A stretch of 64,000 nt of DNA, taken from contig NZ_CAXIED010000001.1 of assembly GCF_964023145.1 (NCBI RefSeq), positions 744,001 to 808,000 of the forward strand. Direction: 5' to 3'. This stretch comes from Chlamydia sp. BM-2023. Its GTDB lineage: Bacteria > Chlamydiota > Chlamydiia > Chlamydiales > Chlamydiaceae. Below, piece after piece: positions 47,432 through 58,246 of this stretch. Both the position numbers and the translations under genes were made by a program. Under the pieces are notes generated by a model, which saw only the letters and a list, made by a program, of their open reading frames with translations, had not been told where the DNA came from and did no database searches. The stretch's first letter is position 1. Each line of letters begins with the position of its first letter.

Positions 47432-49117
47432 TTTCTCTAAAGTTTGTAATCCTAACAAATGCATTCCCGTTGCTAAGGTCTTCTCAACAAGAGCACAAAG
47501 ATATAAACGCTCTTTTTGATAAGGAGATCCTTCAATATGACAGTCTCTGAAAAAGGCATTAAACTTATTTGTAAGCATGAAGAGATAGTCAGTAAGAAAA
47601 TGAGGACAGAGATCTTTAAGGGTTACTTCGATAGCTTCCGGGAAGCGTAGTAAAGCTATGGCTAAAGCCTCCTCAGAAGGCTCTTGAATTTTCGCAGAAT
47701 CTTCTAAGTTTAAATGTTCTATTCCTAATCTCCGCTTTATTCCTTGAATACGTACATAGGCATAAAGAAGAAACATCGCCGTGTTCCCTTCAAAACGAAG
47801 CATCTTCTCAAAAGAAAAAATATAATCGCTAACGCGGTGAGAAGATAAATCTGCATATTTAATAGCATTTATACCAAGAATAGGAGCACGTTGGGCAATT
47901 TCTTCTTCGGACATGTCAGGCCGATGCTCTTTTAAGGTAGCCTTAGCCTGCTCTACAGCAGTGTCTAATAGCTCTTTTAACTTGATATTCTCTCCAGAAC
48001 GCGTTTTAAACTTTTTCCCTTCAGAGTCAAGAACAAGGCCAAAACCTACATGGGAAAATATTCCCTGGCGGGGAAGATATCCTGCAGCTAACGCTGTAGC
48101 CTCAAGAAGCTGAAAATGTAGAGACTGGCCCATATCAGTAACAATGATGATTTTATCAGCGTGATCTTGCTCCACGCGATAACGCATAGCCGCTAAATCT
48201 GTAGTGGCATAGTTGTAACCGCCATCACTTTTTTGTACCATGAGGGGTATAGAAAATCCCTCGTGGAAAATGCATTTAGCATTGTCAGAAACCGTCACTA
48301 GTTGCTTGTTCTCTAAATCTTTAACAATCTCAGAAAGAAAAGGGTTATAAAAAGACTCTCCACGCTTTTCAATGGTAATATCTAAAATATTGTAAATCTT
48401 TTGAAAAGCACGCTCGGAAATCTCACAGATTTGCTTCCATAATTTTAAGGCTTGAGGGTCTCCAGATTGTAAAGCGACAACGTTATTTTGAGAGCGCTTT
48501 TTAAAATCGGCATCTTCAGCAAAGCGGGTATGAGCTTTCTTGTATAATTCAGTAAGATCTTCAAGATTTTCCATATCTTCTGAAGGCTCCTCCTGAAGAT
48601 AGGTAATTAACATTCCAAAAGCTGTTCCCCAATCACCAATGTGATTAATCCTTAAAACATCATCGCCAACAAAAGAAAAAATACGTGCTAAACAATCTCC
48701 GATAATCGTAGAGCGTAGATGACCCACGTGCATATCTTTAGCAATATTCGGAGATGAAAAATCTATAACAACCTTTTTAGGGGCGTTAACACGAAACCCT
48801 GAGGATAAGTTTTTAGGAAATTCTGATAGGCGAGTATCTAAAAACTCTTTGGAAAAAGTGAAATTGATAAATCCCGCGCCGGCAATTTCTACAGAGGAAA
48901 ATATTTCCTTGGGAATATGGCTAACAATAGCTTCAGCAATTGCCCTAGGAGCCATTTTTAATATGCGAGCAAGCTTCATCGCATCATTACATTGATAATG
49001 GCCAAAATGTTCTTTTGTTGATTGCGTAATGTCAGGGGAGATATTTTCTACCTGCGGAAAGGCAGAATGAATCGCAGAAGTGCATAAAGAAGATAAAAGA
49101 GAAAGAAGAGTAGTCAT
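47426..49117 (-). CDS. argS: Arginyl-tRNA synthetase
   Basis: Class I synthetase, 563 aa. HIGH motif [12 protein letters not shown]; the KMSK loop is degenerate ([13 protein letters not shown]), as is normal for ArgS. The C-terminal DALR anticodon-binding domain includes [18 protein letters not shown]. The N-terminal additional domain is present. Start ATG at 49117. It is the promoter-distal gene of the minus-strand run uppS, cdsA, cmk, plsC, argS. It ends head-to-head against murA without a clear terminator. Confidence 0.96.
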   Translation of the reverse strand: MTTLLSLLSSLCTSAIHSAFPQVENISPDITQSTKEHFGHYQCNDAMKLARILKMAPRAIAEAIVSHIPKEIFSSVEIAGAGFINFTFSKEFLDTRLSEFPKNLSSGFRVNAPKKVVIDFSSPNIAKDMHVGHLRSTIIGDCLARIFSFVGDDVLRINHIGDWGTAFGMLITYLQEEPSEDMENLEDLTELYKKAHTRFAEDADFKKRSQNNVVALQSGDPQALKLWKQICEISERAFQKIYNILDITIEKRGESFYNPFLSEIVKDLENKQLVTVSDNAKCIFHEGFSIPLMVQKSDGGYNYATTDLAAMRYRVEQDHADKIIIVTDMGQSLHFQLLEATALAAGYLPRQGIFSHVGFGLVLDSEGKKFKTRSGENIKLKELLDTAVEQAKATLKEHRPDMSEEEIAQRAPILGINAIKYADLSSHRVSDYIFSFEKMLRFEGNTAMFLLYAYVRIQGIKRRLGIEHLNLEDSAKIQEPSEEALAIALLRFPEAIEVTLKDLCPHFLTDYLFMLTNKFNAFFRDCHIEGSPYQKERLYLCALVEKTLATGMHLLGLQTLEKL

Positions 49118-49126
49118 AAGATCTAA

Positions 49127-49774
49127 TTAAGGGACCTCTCCAATGCAACCATTTTCATACCACGTTTTTAGCTCTGCGATTTTACTCATAATTCTATCAG
49201 TGGCAATTTGGTAGGCATCTTTATTACTTAGAGTTTTATCTTGAATTAAGTCGTCAAAATGTAAAGGAGTTCCAAAAATACACGTTACCGTTTTCCACAA
49301 CTTAGGAAACTTTTGATGGCGGTTGAAAATATCATAAGTCCCTCCAATGTATACAGGGATCACAGGAACTTGAGATTTTATTGCCATTAACCCTACACCA
49401 ACCTTACCAGGACCTAACTCTCCGGTAGAGGAGCGTTCCCCCTCAGGATAAATAATTAACTTTTTTTTCTTTTTAAAGAGCTGGAAAGCCACCCGAAATG
49501 CTGCAGAGTTGCCCTCGCCACGTTTTACAGGATAACAACCCCATTGCCTTTGTAACCAACCAATCACACGATTACTAAATAATGACGAGCGCGCCAAATG
49601 ATACAAACATCGATGTACACAAAGGTGTATGGCTATAGGGTCTAAATAAGAATTGTGATTTGCAGCAATAATCGCTGCTCCCTTGATAAAATTCTTTTTT
49701 ACACCATAGGGCTTTAGTCTATAGAAAATAGAAAAAACGACTCTCGTAAGAAACTTACAAACTGTGAATATCAT
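49127..49774 (-). CDS. plsC: 1-acyl-glycerol-3-phosphate acyltransferase
   Basis: Acylates lysophosphatidate to phosphatidate. HX4D catalytic motif NHNSYLD, glycerol-phosphate-binding [10 protein letters not shown] and a [10 protein letters not shown] segment. 215 aa, short but complete. The N-terminal hydrophobic region attaches it to the membrane. The start overlaps the cmk stop by 4 nt. Together with cdsA two genes upstream it supplies and then uses phosphatidate. Confidence 0.9.
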   Translation of the reverse strand: MIFTVCKFLTRVVFSIFYRLKPYGVKKNFIKGAAIIAANHNSYLDPIAIHLCVHRCLYHLARSSLFSNRVIGWLQRQWGCYPVKRGEGNSAAFRVAFQLFKKKKKLIIYPEGERSSTGELGPGKVGVGLMAIKSQVPVIPVYIGGTYDIFNRHQKFPKLWKTVTCIFGTPLHFDDLIQDKTLSNKDAYQIATDRIMSKIAELKTWYENGCIGEVP

Positions 49775-50421
49775 GGCTGCTTTTGGGAAACTAAAGCTAA
49801 AATTTGTTCTAAAACTTGGCTTATTGTCAAATCTGAAGAATCTAAAACAACAGCACCATCAGGAATAATTAAAGGGTCGTGAGTACGCTGGCTATCAGCC
49901 TCATCGCGTTTTACAAGCTCAGCATGTAAGGCTTCTTTGGACAGAGAATTTTCAGGTAAATCTTTCAATCTACGCGAGGCTCTTACTTCAGCACTTGCAG
50001 TTAAAAATATTTTTAAATCAGCATTCGGAAAAACCTTGGAGCCCATATCTCTCCCTTCAAAAACACAATTTCCTAATTGGGCATATTTTCTTTGCTGTTC
50101 CTGCATAAAAATACGCACCTCAGGTAATTGGGAAAGCTGAGAGGCTTTATTGGCAACTTCTTGAGTGACTAGTTCTGCTGATAAAAGATGCCCATCTAGA
50201 AAAGCTTCTAAAGGCTGCCCAGAGATAAAAGAAAAGGAAAAAGGAGGATGAGAAAGAATCTCTTTTATAGGTAAATTTTGCCAAGTTGGTTGTAGGGATG
50301 TGTACGCTAAGGTGCGATACATAGCTCCAGTATTGCAGTAATTAAACTGTAAATCCTTTGCCAGAGCCTTCGCTATAGTACTTTTTCCTGTCCCCGAAGG
50401 GCCGTCTATTGTAATAATCAT
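49771..50421 (-). CDS. cmk: Cytidylate kinase
   Basis: Phosphorylates CMP/dCMP. P-loop [20 protein letters not shown] at the N-terminus; [20 protein letters not shown] and the lid RRLKD are further Cmk motifs. 216 aa, standard. It overlaps cdsA and plsC by 4 nt each. CMP is released when CDP-diacylglycerol is consumed, so its place between cdsA and plsC may be meaningful (inference). Confidence 0.94.
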   Translation of the reverse strand: MIITIDGPSGTGKSTIAKALAKDLQFNYCNTGAMYRTLAYTSLQPTWQNLPIKEILSHPPFSFSFISGQPLEAFLDGHLLSAELVTQEVANKASQLSQLPEVRIFMQEQQRKYAQLGNCVFEGRDMGSKVFPNADLKIFLTASAEVRASRRLKDLPENSLSKEALHAELVKRDEADSQRTHDPLIIPDGAVVLDSSDLTISQVLEQILALVSQKQP

Positions 50422-51335
50422 CCGATGAACATCGATTTTTGGGTAATCAAAAGCATAATATACACAATGGGGGTAGAAAGTAGCAAAGAATCTAAAGTAT
50501 CTAGCATTCCACCAACAGCTTTTAGCTGATTACTATTTTTAATACGTGCGTCACGCTTAAAAATAGATTCTATAATATCTCCGAAAAATCCACTGATACC
50601 CATAATGAGTCCTAAAAAGATCAGAATACTAGGCATAGTAATATGCGCATAAAAACGCGTAGGGATTTGTAAGAAGAAAATCACACTAATTAACGTAGAT
50701 CCTAAACAACCGGAAACAAAACCTACAATAGTCTTATGAGGGCTGATTTCTGGGGTGATTTTCTTCTCTCCAAAAGCTTTTCCAAAGAAATACCCGAAGA
50801 TATCAGCACCTTTTGTTGTCGCTATTAAAAAGCATGCCCACCAAATTCCTAAAAACGGCTCCGTAGTATGAATAAATCCATATAAGATGTTTAAGAACAA
50901 GCGTAGGGGAACCCCTACATACAATATAGAAAATAACGTGATCCCAGAAGTCTCTAAAGGACCACATTTGCGTTTTCTAGACTTAAACACATTAATCACT
51001 ATCCAAACAAATACAAATACCCAAGGAATTACCGAAATAACTTCAGGAAGAACATGATGCCAGCGAATCGCAAGAAAACTCGTTAACACAAAAATGAAAG
51101 AGCCTACAGCACTATATAAACGAAACGCATAGCTCATTTTAGCTTTCGCCATAGTTCCATATTCGTACGTCCCTACGCCGCTGCAAAGTGCTGTAATAAA
51201 TCCTAAGGCAAAAGATGTCGCAGGAAATAAAGAGCTGTAAAGGAGCAATACTAAAAAAGTAAGGACCAATGAATGAACAACAACTCGTTGAAAAAGATCC
51301 CCATAAAACGGAGTTTTGAACTTGCCTAGCTTCAT
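50418..51335 (-). CDS. cdsA: Phosphatidate cytidylyltransferase
   Basis: Makes CDP-diacylglycerol from phosphatidate and CTP at the inner membrane. 305 aa with about eight membrane helices. The signature [20 protein letters not shown] then DTLDSLLLS near the C-terminus is diagnostic. The N-terminus is basic (KLGKFKTPF). The stop overlaps the cmk start, and it lies 2 nt after uppS, so all five genes of this run are probably one transcript. Confidence 0.93.
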   Translation of the reverse strand: MKLGKFKTPFYGDLFQRVVVHSLVLTFLVLLLYSSLFPATSFALGFITALCSGVGTYEYGTMAKAKMSYAFRLYSAVGSFIFVLTSFLAIRWHHVLPEVISVIPWVFVFVWIVINVFKSRKRKCGPLETSGITLFSILYVGVPLRLFLNILYGFIHTTEPFLGIWWACFLIATTKGADIFGYFFGKAFGEKKITPEISPHKTIVGFVSGCLGSTLISVIFFLQIPTRFYAHITMPSILIFLGLIMGISGFFGDIIESIFKRDARIKNSNQLKAVGGMLDTLDSLLLSTPIVYIMLLITQKSMFIG

Positions 51336-51337
51336 AG

Positions 51338-52090
51338 TTATTTTCCTCCTCGTCGGGATCTTTGTTGGTAAGCTTGAATAGCATCCATAAGATGATTGGG
51401 TTTAAAATCTGGCCATAGAACATCAGTTACATAGAGCTCTGTATATGCTATTTGCCATAAGAGAAAATTACTGACACGCATTTCGCCGCCAGTGCGAATT
51501 AATAAATCAGGATCAGGAATTTCCGAAGTATCCAAATATGAACGGATAACATCTTCAGAAACCGCATTCAAAGATATTTTTTCAGTTAATAAATCCTGAT
51601 GAAGTTTTTTAAAAGCTCTTACTAATTCGTCCTTGCCACCATAATTAATTGCTAGCACAAGAGTCATGTTGGAAAACTCTTCGGTTTTTAAGGCAATCAT
51701 AGCAATTTTTTCTCTCACAGCTATAGGTAAAGCAGAAACATTGCCTATACAACGTAAACGAATACGATTTTCAATAAAATAGGGCAACTGCTTGTCTAGC
51801 TGAGAGTGAAAAAGAGAGAACAATTCTTGAACTTCCTCTTCTGACCTGAGGAAATTTTCTGTAGAGAAAGCAAATAAAGTTAATATCTCAACCCCTAAAG
51901 CAAAAGCCGAGTTGATGATTTCAGGTAAAATTTTGGCGCCATAATAATGACCCGATGTTTGTTTGACTTTGCATTTTTGTTGGTATTTTTGATACCAACG
52001 GCGGTTGCCATCCATAATAATAGCAATATGCCTAGGTATAGACTCGCGTAATGAGGTAGCTTGATCCGCCTGTTGTAAAGTTAGAGACAT
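51338..52090 (-). CDS. uppS: Undecaprenyl diphosphate synthase
   Basis: Cis-prenyltransferase making the C55 lipid carrier for peptidoglycan. Catalytic Asp in IAIIMDGNRRWYQK, substrate-binding FAFSTENFLRSEEEV and LLIRTGGEMRVSNFLLWQ with YTELYVTDVLWPDF at the C-terminus. 250 aa. First gene of the minus-strand uppS, cdsA, cmk, plsC, argS run, so its promoter should be in the 550-nt gap to its right. Confidence 0.95.
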   Translation of the reverse strand: MSLTLQQADQATSLRESIPRHIAIIMDGNRRWYQKYQQKCKVKQTSGHYYGAKILPEIINSAFALGVEILTLFAFSTENFLRSEEEVQELFSLFHSQLDKQLPYFIENRIRLRCIGNVSALPIAVREKIAMIALKTEEFSNMTLVLAINYGGKDELVRAFKKLHQDLLTEKISLNAVSEDVIRSYLDTSEIPDPDLLIRTGGEMRVSNFLLWQIAYTELYVTDVLWPDFKPNHLMDAIQAYQQRSRRGGK

Positions 52091-52649
52091 ATCTACATCG
52101 TTAATTATGGCAGTGTGATTTGTGACTTGTTTTTCAAAAACAATATCGAACCCTCTGTTTAAAGCAAAAGAAAGGACAAGATTTTTTTTTGTTTCTGCAT
52201 AATCTAAAACAGTCTGAAAACAGATATAAAAAAATTAGAATCTCAGAGGGAGGCATAGTAGAAGAAATCGCTATATCTTGACAAGTTGACATTCTTGAAA
52301 CAAAAAGTAATCCTCATTACGATAAATTATGATATTCAGAAAAATACCCACAAGACTCCTTTTCTTCATCCTATTTGGAAAAGCAAACAAAATTCTTACT
52401 GATTCGCGGGGAACCCCACTTGAGCTCATTACGATTTAACTATGAAATAGCAGTTCGCAAATTGCCTAGAATAAAGATCTCCATAGTTTAGCAAACTGGC
52501 AAAAGTAATAAAAATTTTTTACCAAAAAGATCCAGGGGTTTTTTTATTTCTTTATTTTGATATACTTAGTTGCTTTTAAATAAGGTCATTCCAATCTTGT
52601 TTTTCGTTTTGAATGAGATCAATGTTTTTAGACTAATAAGGTGTTTTGC
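52091..52649. other. Divergent intergenic region, uppS / Inc-like gene
   Basis: No gene seen. It must carry the promoters of uppS (minus) and the Inc-like gene (plus). Two TTGACA hexamers occur at about 52278 and 52286 on the plus strand without a good -10 at the right distance. The rest is AT-rich with no strong inverted repeats. Confidence 0.35.
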
Positions 52650-53768
52650 ATGAAGTTACCGCGTATGTGCTTTGGGCCTGTTCCAAAATTTGCATTTATG
52701 TGCGTAAGGCAACATAACGAAAGAATTCACTATATTCCTAATGCGCGACACCTAGCTAAAAAAGTTTTAGCAGGTCTTTTTTTGCTTCTAGGAGCGGGAG
52801 CCGTGGCATGCGGTATTTTAGCCGCTAGTATATGTCAGACCCTTATGCCTTGCATCGGGTTACTTATTCTGGGGATGCTGTTATTTGTCTTCGCCTATTG
52901 TCAATATGTGAAAGCTTGGACGCGTTTAGAAATTCCAGATTTACACTACCGTAAGCACATCGTTTCACAGCTAACGGAAAAAGAATACTTTTCTTTGCTA
53001 CGCACATTCCGCTCTGTCTCTCCAGGGAAATACTGCCACCCATGCAAAAGAAATATTAGTATCAGCGAAGGCACTGTAGAGCAGTTAAAGAAAAATTTAG
53101 AGAAAAGAACAGTAAAGAAAAGTGGAGTATTTTTAATTCAGGAATTGGATTTAGAAGCAATCCGTCAGAAGCAATTGGAAACAGAAACCGTCTACCAAGG
53201 AGTGTTTAAACTCCCCGAAAGTATGCGTGAATGTGTGAATAATTCTTTAAAAACTAGTGTCTCTCGGGAAAAAATTATAGCGGTTCCATGGATAAATCAA
53301 GATCAATGGGTAACGCCTCAAGAAGTGATTTACACCGGCATTCCAGGATTAAGACAGGAGAGTACACACGGTGAAGGAGCTCCTGAGCTGCTTACTGTTT
53401 ATACAAAAGCCTATGTGGCTGCTTTTACTGCCGCAATAACACGAGCTTCTGTTTCTCGTACGGTAAGTAGAGAAGGGCTATGCATTGTTGTCTCTCCTTT
53501 AGGAGTCGTAAAAGCTTTAGAAGCAGAAGAAGTGCACGCTCAAAAAATTCTCTCTAAAATAGCGTTTTTACAAGCTGTAGAATATATGGCCACAAAGGCA
53601 GTGCTCCCCGAAAATAAAGCAGAGCTTTTGATAAATATCGTGCTTATCGATCCCGAAAGTATTGCTCCTCTACGAGCTATAGGTTCCAAAGCCTTGTTCC
53701 CACAATCAGAATATCTGTGTTTTTCAGAGCTTTCTCCAGCAAAATCCTCTTGGAATAAGGTCGTCTAG
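52650..53768 (+). CDS. Inc-like bilobed membrane protein
   Basis: About 372 aa from the ATG at 52650 (AAGG about 10 nt upstream; an in-frame GTG at 52641 is an alternative). Residues about 38-90 form two close hydrophobic helices (KVLAGLFLLLGAGAVACGIL, then CIGLLILGMLLFVFAY), the inclusion-membrane-protein pattern. The rest is soluble and probably cytosolic, with LSEKE-like charged helices and VVSPLGVVKALEAEEVHAQK. No family recognised; positional counterpart of CT449. Host-facing if it is a true Inc (inference). Confidence 0.7.
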   Translation: MKLPRMCFGPVPKFAFMCVRQHNERIHYIPNARHLAKKVLAGLFLLLGAGAVACGILAASICQTLMPCIGLLILGMLLFVFAYCQYVKAWTRLEIPDLHYRKHIVSQLTEKEYFSLLRTFRSVSPGKYCHPCKRNISISEGTVEQLKKNLEKRTVKKSGVFLIQELDLEAIRQKQLETETVYQGVFKLPESMRECVNNSLKTSVSREKIIAVPWINQDQWVTPQEVIYTGIPGLRQESTHGEGAPELLTVYTKAYVAAFTAAITRASVSRTVSREGLCIVVSPLGVVKALEAEEVHAQKILSKIAFLQAVEYMATKAVLPENKAELLINIVLIDPESIAPLRAIGSKALFPQSEYLCFSELSPAKSSWNKVV

Positions 53769-53865
53769 TTACAAAAAAATTCTCAAAGAATTTACGAAGT
53801 CAAAAATTGAAGATTGTAATCGCAACTTCAATGTACTTGTTTAAAACCATAAAACAGGTCTTCAT

Positions 53866-53894
53866 TTGACGATTTTATTTTCAATTGGTATTTT
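53866..53894 (+). promoter_or_regulatory. Putative secDF promoter
   Basis: TTGACG (53866-53871), 17-nt spacer and TATTTT (53889-53894) lie about 50 nt upstream of the secDF ATG. Confidence 0.55.
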
Positions 53895-53946
53895 GGTTCA
53901 TTAGTATTTCTATTCAAAATATCCTCTAAATTAAAAGAGCTTCGCA

Positions 53947-56900
53947 ATGAAACACAGATTTGGGCGCAATTTAAGTATAATTGTTTTTGTTTTTGCGTTA
54001 GCCCTCTATTACGTTTTACCAACGTGTCTTTACTACTCGCGTCCATTAAATAAAAAAGTTGATGAAAAAGAAGCGCAACAAATCATTCGTAGATTAACGA
54101 ATCAGATTTCTGAGGTGCGTAATGATATTGTTCCTAGGGTTTCTTCAGTACTTTCCTCATTAAAATTAAGAGGACACATAACGCAACACCCAAGTATCCC
54201 AGGCGTAGTTAATATCCACTTTAAAGATAATGAAGAGGCTTATACTTTTCTTGAGAATATGATTTATGGAGAGCCAACAGTCCCCATAAAATCTTCACGT
54301 TTGTATGTTTTGGGCTATGAGCAGAAAGAAGATAGTGTTGTTCAAGTCACAGGATCATTAACTACAGCATTAACAGAAAATGATTTTTCTTTTGTTTCAT
54401 ATCATAAAGATGAATCAGCGAATGGTTCCTTAGACGCCATTGCCTCCTCACTTACACTTGTACCAAGAGATCCTTGTACGTGTGGCTACGCTTCAATTTG
54501 GCATGCAGCACCCCTACAAAGAGTAGTACAATTATCTAAAAATTTGGCTCTAGGTTTAGAGATTCTTCCTACATCTAGAACGCAAGCTTTATTGAATTAC
54601 TTTTTCTCATCAGAGAAAGACTATGCAGCCTTTTTAGCAAAGGTAGAAAGTGGGGCTTCAAATTCAGACATCGCTGAAGAAGATCGACATCTTTTAGAAA
54701 ATTTATATCAAACGTTAAAACTCAGATCTCAAAGATGGAAAAAAACGTCTACACGTATTGTAGAGTCCTCTTTAGACTGTAGTAAAGTCTCTCCTTTCTT
54801 TTCTTCCGTAGAATTTCTCGCGAAAGAAAGAAAAATCATTTTTTGTTTGGATCCCCATGTTATTGCTAAACGTGAAGAACTATCTGTAGAGCAACGTTTA
54901 GATTTCGATGCTTGGTTAGCAAAAGAAAAACAAAGATTAGCTCATAAATTTCACAGAACTATGCAGGAATCACCTCAAGGTTTTGCTTTTTGTCTTAGTG
55001 ATAAAGAGGCTAGTGGGGAAATTATTTTGCATGGACAGCGTATTTATCAGGGCATGGTAGAACATCTCGCTACCCTGGCATTGAATAGACCTGCAGCGCA
55101 ATCATGTGATCTTATTAAAGAACATTTTCCTGTGTATTGTCGCTTGCCCAGAGAAAGCGATACTTTCGGATGTTTTATTTTTTCTCCTAAGAAAAGTTGC
55201 TCACACTTTTCTAAAGGATCTGTGTACATTGTTCTAAAAGGCTTGAGATCTATAGCTGCAAAATACGAAAAAGGCTCCCCAGAAGAGGCCAGAGTTTTTG
55301 ATAAGGATATGCAAAATCTCTATAACTGTTTTACTCATACCGATTTGCATCCTTATAGTGTGGGAGATGATGAAATCTTGGAAATCAAAGAGCCTTTACA
55401 AAGGCTGTTTGATGTATGGGGAGAAAACTTTGTTGTTACTAACGAAGGAGAATCCGCAAGTTTAGAAGTCCGAGATATTCGCGATCGTCTAGAAACCTTA
55501 AATCGCATTGAGAAGCAACGTCAAAACGAATGGGTACGTTGGCACGAACAATATCAACAATCTAGTTGTTCGATGGATCCTCAAGTGCGTATACGTGCTG
55601 CCGTGCCTCACCGAAGCGCATTTGTTGAGAATCTAAAACTCAATATAAGAAAATATTCCCGAGGGGACAGTGTTTTACGCCTAGGGATTGATTTTGTTGG
55701 TGGGAAACAAATCCGTCTTGCATTTAAAGATCATCAAGGAAAGCAACTTACTGATAAAGAAAGTATTCTTAAAGTTTCTGATGAACTCTATGCCCGGTTA
55801 AATAAACTTGGTGTTGCGGAAGTGGAAATTCGCAGAGAAGGGGATAATGTTCACCTCTGTGTTCCTGGATCCTCTAAAATTTCTTCAGAAGAAATTTTAG
55901 GAACATCGCAAATGACCTTCCATGTAGTAAATGAGAAGTTTTCTCGCCATACTCCTTTGCGTTACGAAGTTCAAAGATTTTTAGATTATCTTTGGTTTAC
56001 AGCACAAAGTCTGGAAACTACCTCGCCAAATGATGTCAATAACTTGGCATGCCGTATTTTTAATCATCACGATGATATGCGTTTGCCAAGTAGCGTTAAA
56101 GAAGCAATCACTAAATTACGCAGTGAAGGATTAGCCTTCCCAGAGATAAGTGGTGAGCCTTCTTCTTCACATTTGGATGTTACGTATTCGATGATAGCGA
56201 TTGAAAAAGATAGCGAAGGGAAGGCTAATCCCTTAATGATCGTTTTCCGTAATCATGCTTTAGATGGCGCATCTTTAAAAGATATTCGCCCAGAATTTGC
56301 TGCTGGCGAAGGGTATATTTTAAATTTCTCTGTAAAAAACACCTCAATAGCTCAGCAAGCTAAGGATATTTCCCCTACAGATAGTTTCCACGCATGGACA
56401 TCTGCCTATTGTCAAGAGGGGGTTAGTGGCACAGAAAAGAGCAAATACTCTTCAGGAAGAGGATGGCGGATGGCTGTTGTTCTTGATGGCTATGTCGTCA
56501 GTGACCCAGTACTAAATGCTCCATTAAAAGATCACGCTAGCGTATCAGGGAAATTCTCTCATCGCGAAGTAAATAGATTGGCGACCGATTTAAAATCCGG
56601 ATCGATGTCGTTTGTACCTGAAGTTTTAAGCGAAGAGGTTATTTCTCCTGAATTAGGGAAACAACAACGTAATCAGGGGATCATTTCTATATGTCTCGGC
56701 CTTGCTGTATTGATCATTTTAATGAGTGTCTATTACAAGTTTGGTGGTGTCATTGCCTCGGGAGCAGTTATCCTAAATCTTTTGCTGATTTGGGCTGCCC
56801 TGCAGTATCTCGATGCTCCGCTTACCCTAACAGGGTTAGCAGGGATCGTGCTTGCTATGGGCATGGCCGTAGATGCTAATGTTCTTGTTTTTGAGAGAAT

Positions 56901-58158
56901 TCGAGAAGAATATTTATTATCTCGAAGTCTTACTCAATCTGTAGAAGCCGGATATAAAAAAGCTTTTGGAGCTATTTTTGATTCGAATTTAACGACAGTA
57001 TTGGCTTCTCTGCTTCTTCTGCTCTTGGACACCGGACCAATTAAAGGATTTGCACTGACCCTGATTTTGGGTATCTTCTCCTCGATGTTCACAGCCCTAT
57101 TCATGACGAAATTTTTCTTCATGGTGTGGATGAATAAAACTCAAGAAACACAGCTACACATGATGAATAAATTCATCGGTATTAAGCATGACTTTTTGAG
57201 AGAATGCAAAAGGCTCTGGCTAGTATCAGGAAGCGTTATTACCCTGGGGTGCGTAGCATTAGGCTTTGGAGCCTGGAATTCCGTTTTGGGAATGGATTTT
57301 AAAGGCGGGTATGCTTTCACATTAAACATGGCTGAACAAGAGTCTATAGACGTAACGCAGTTTCGTAGTAATTTAAACGCTAAGTTAAAACAAATAGGAT
57401 TATCTTCTAGAGATTTTCGAATAAAAACCTTTGATGCTTCGGAAAAGATAAAAATATATTTTAGCCAAAATGCGTTAACACATGTGCAAACCCCAGAAAA
57501 CCTCAGTTTTGAAACTCTTGATCCTAATTTATCTCGAGTGGTGGGAATCCTTTCCGATACAGGGATAGACGTTTCTTCTGATAATTTTAAAGATGCACAG
57601 AACTTCTGGTTTAAAGTTAGCGGTCAGTTTTCTAGTAAGATGCGAAAACAAGCTTTAATAGCATTGATGGGAGCTTTGTTAATTATCTTGCTTTATGTCA
57701 GTTTACGTTTCGAATGGCGTTACGCTTTTAGTGCTATCTGTGCTTTGATTCATGATCTTGTTGCTACTTGTGCAGTTCTAGTAGCCACACATTTCTTTTT
57801 GCAAAAGATTCAGATTGATTTACAGGCAGTTGGCGCTTTGATGACTGTTTTGGGGTATTCGTTAAATAATACTCTGATTATATTTGATCGTATTCGTGAA
57901 GATCGTCAGGAAAAATTATTTACACCCATGCCGATCTTAATAAACGATGCACTACAAAAAACTTTAGGAAGAACAGTAATGACTACAGCGACAACGCTAT
58001 CTGTCTTACTTATCCTATTGTTTGTGGGCGGGGGATCAATCTTTAACTTTGCTTTCATCATGACAATAGGTATTCTCCTAGGTACACTATCGTCTCTGTA
58101 TATAGCGCCTCCTCTGCTTTTATTTATGGTTCGAAAAGAAGAAAAATATCGGCAATAA
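53947..58158 (+). CDS. secDF: SecD-SecF fusion with large extra periplasmic domain
   Basis: Proton-driven auxiliary subunit of the Sec translocon. 1403 aa, whereas E. coli SecD plus SecF total about 940. TM1 is about 9-28 (LSIIVFVFALALYYVLP). The SecD G-D/F motif (LGIDFVGGKQIRL), normally right after TM1, appears only at about 577-590, so roughly 540 residues of unrecognised sequence are inserted between them. The SecD membrane motif GMAVDANVLVFERIREE is near 972. The SecF part starts about 1090, with LGMDFKGGYAF (1115) and LGYSLNNTLIIFDRIREDR (1303). Promoter visible upstream; recJ follows. Confidence 0.95.
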   Translation: MKHRFGRNLSIIVFVFALALYYVLPTCLYYSRPLNKKVDEKEAQQIIRRLTNQISEVRNDIVPRVSSVLSSLKLRGHITQHPSIPGVVNIHFKDNEEAYTFLENMIYGEPTVPIKSSRLYVLGYEQKEDSVVQVTGSLTTALTENDFSFVSYHKDESANGSLDAIASSLTLVPRDPCTCGYASIWHAAPLQRVVQLSKNLALGLEILPTSRTQALLNYFFSSEKDYAAFLAKVESGASNSDIAEEDRHLLENLYQTLKLRSQRWKKTSTRIVESSLDCSKVSPFFSSVEFLAKERKIIFCLDPHVIAKREELSVEQRLDFDAWLAKEKQRLAHKFHRTMQESPQGFAFCLSDKEASGEIILHGQRIYQGMVEHLATLALNRPAAQSCDLIKEHFPVYCRLPRESDTFGCFIFSPKKSCSHFSKGSVYIVLKGLRSIAAKYEKGSPEEARVFDKDMQNLYNCFTHTDLHPYSVGDDEILEIKEPLQRLFDVWGENFVVTNEGESASLEVRDIRDRLETLNRIEKQRQNEWVRWHEQYQQSSCSMDPQVRIRAAVPHRSAFVENLKLNIRKYSRGDSVLRLGIDFVGGKQIRLAFKDHQGKQLTDKESILKVSDELYARLNKLGVAEVEIRREGDNVHLCVPGSSKISSEEILGTSQMTFHVVNEKFSRHTPLRYEVQRFLDYLWFTAQSLETTSPNDVNNLACRIFNHHDDMRLPSSVKEAITKLRSEGLAFPEISGEPSSSHLDVTYSMIAIEKDSEGKANPLMIVFRNHALDGASLKDIRPEFAAGEGYILNFSVKNTSIAQQAKDISPTDSFHAWTSAYCQEGVSGTEKSKYSSGRGWRMAVVLDGYVVSDPVLNAPLKDHASVSGKFSHREVNRLATDLKSGSMSFVPEVLSEEVISPELGKQQRNQGIISICLGLAVLIILMSVYYKFGGVIASGAVILNLLLIWAALQYLDAPLTLTGLAGIVLAMGMAVDANVLVFERIREEYLLSRSLTQSVEAGYKKAFGAIFDSNLTTVLASLLLLLLDTGPIKGFALTLILGIFSSMFTALFMTKFFFMVWMNKTQETQLHMMNKFIGIKHDFLRECKRLWLVSGSVITLGCVALGFGAWNSVLGMDFKGGYAFTLNMAEQESIDVTQFRSNLNAKLKQIGLSSRDFRIKTFDASEKIKIYFSQNALTHVQTPENLSFETLDPNLSRVVGILSDTGIDVSSDNFKDAQNFWFKVSGQFSSKMRKQALIALMGALLIILLYVSLRFEWRYAFSAICALIHDLVATCAVLVATHFFLQKIQIDLQAVGALMTVLGYSLNNTLIIFDRIREDRQEKLFTPMPILINDALQKTLGRTVMTTATTLSVLLILLFVGGGSIFNFAFIMTIGILLGTLSSLYIAPPLLLFMVRKEEKYRQ

Positions 58159-58246
58159 CCGCGGTTGTAATCTGTTTGGGTATGGAAAGACGAGAACATG
58201 CTCTTTAGGAAAATAGATTTTTAAAAAGTCCACGGCAAGAAAATCT

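Noticed and set aside
53828..54046. 72-codon minus-strand frame over the secDF promoter and start
   Set aside because: Overlaps a convincing promoter and the SecDF N-terminus on the other strand.
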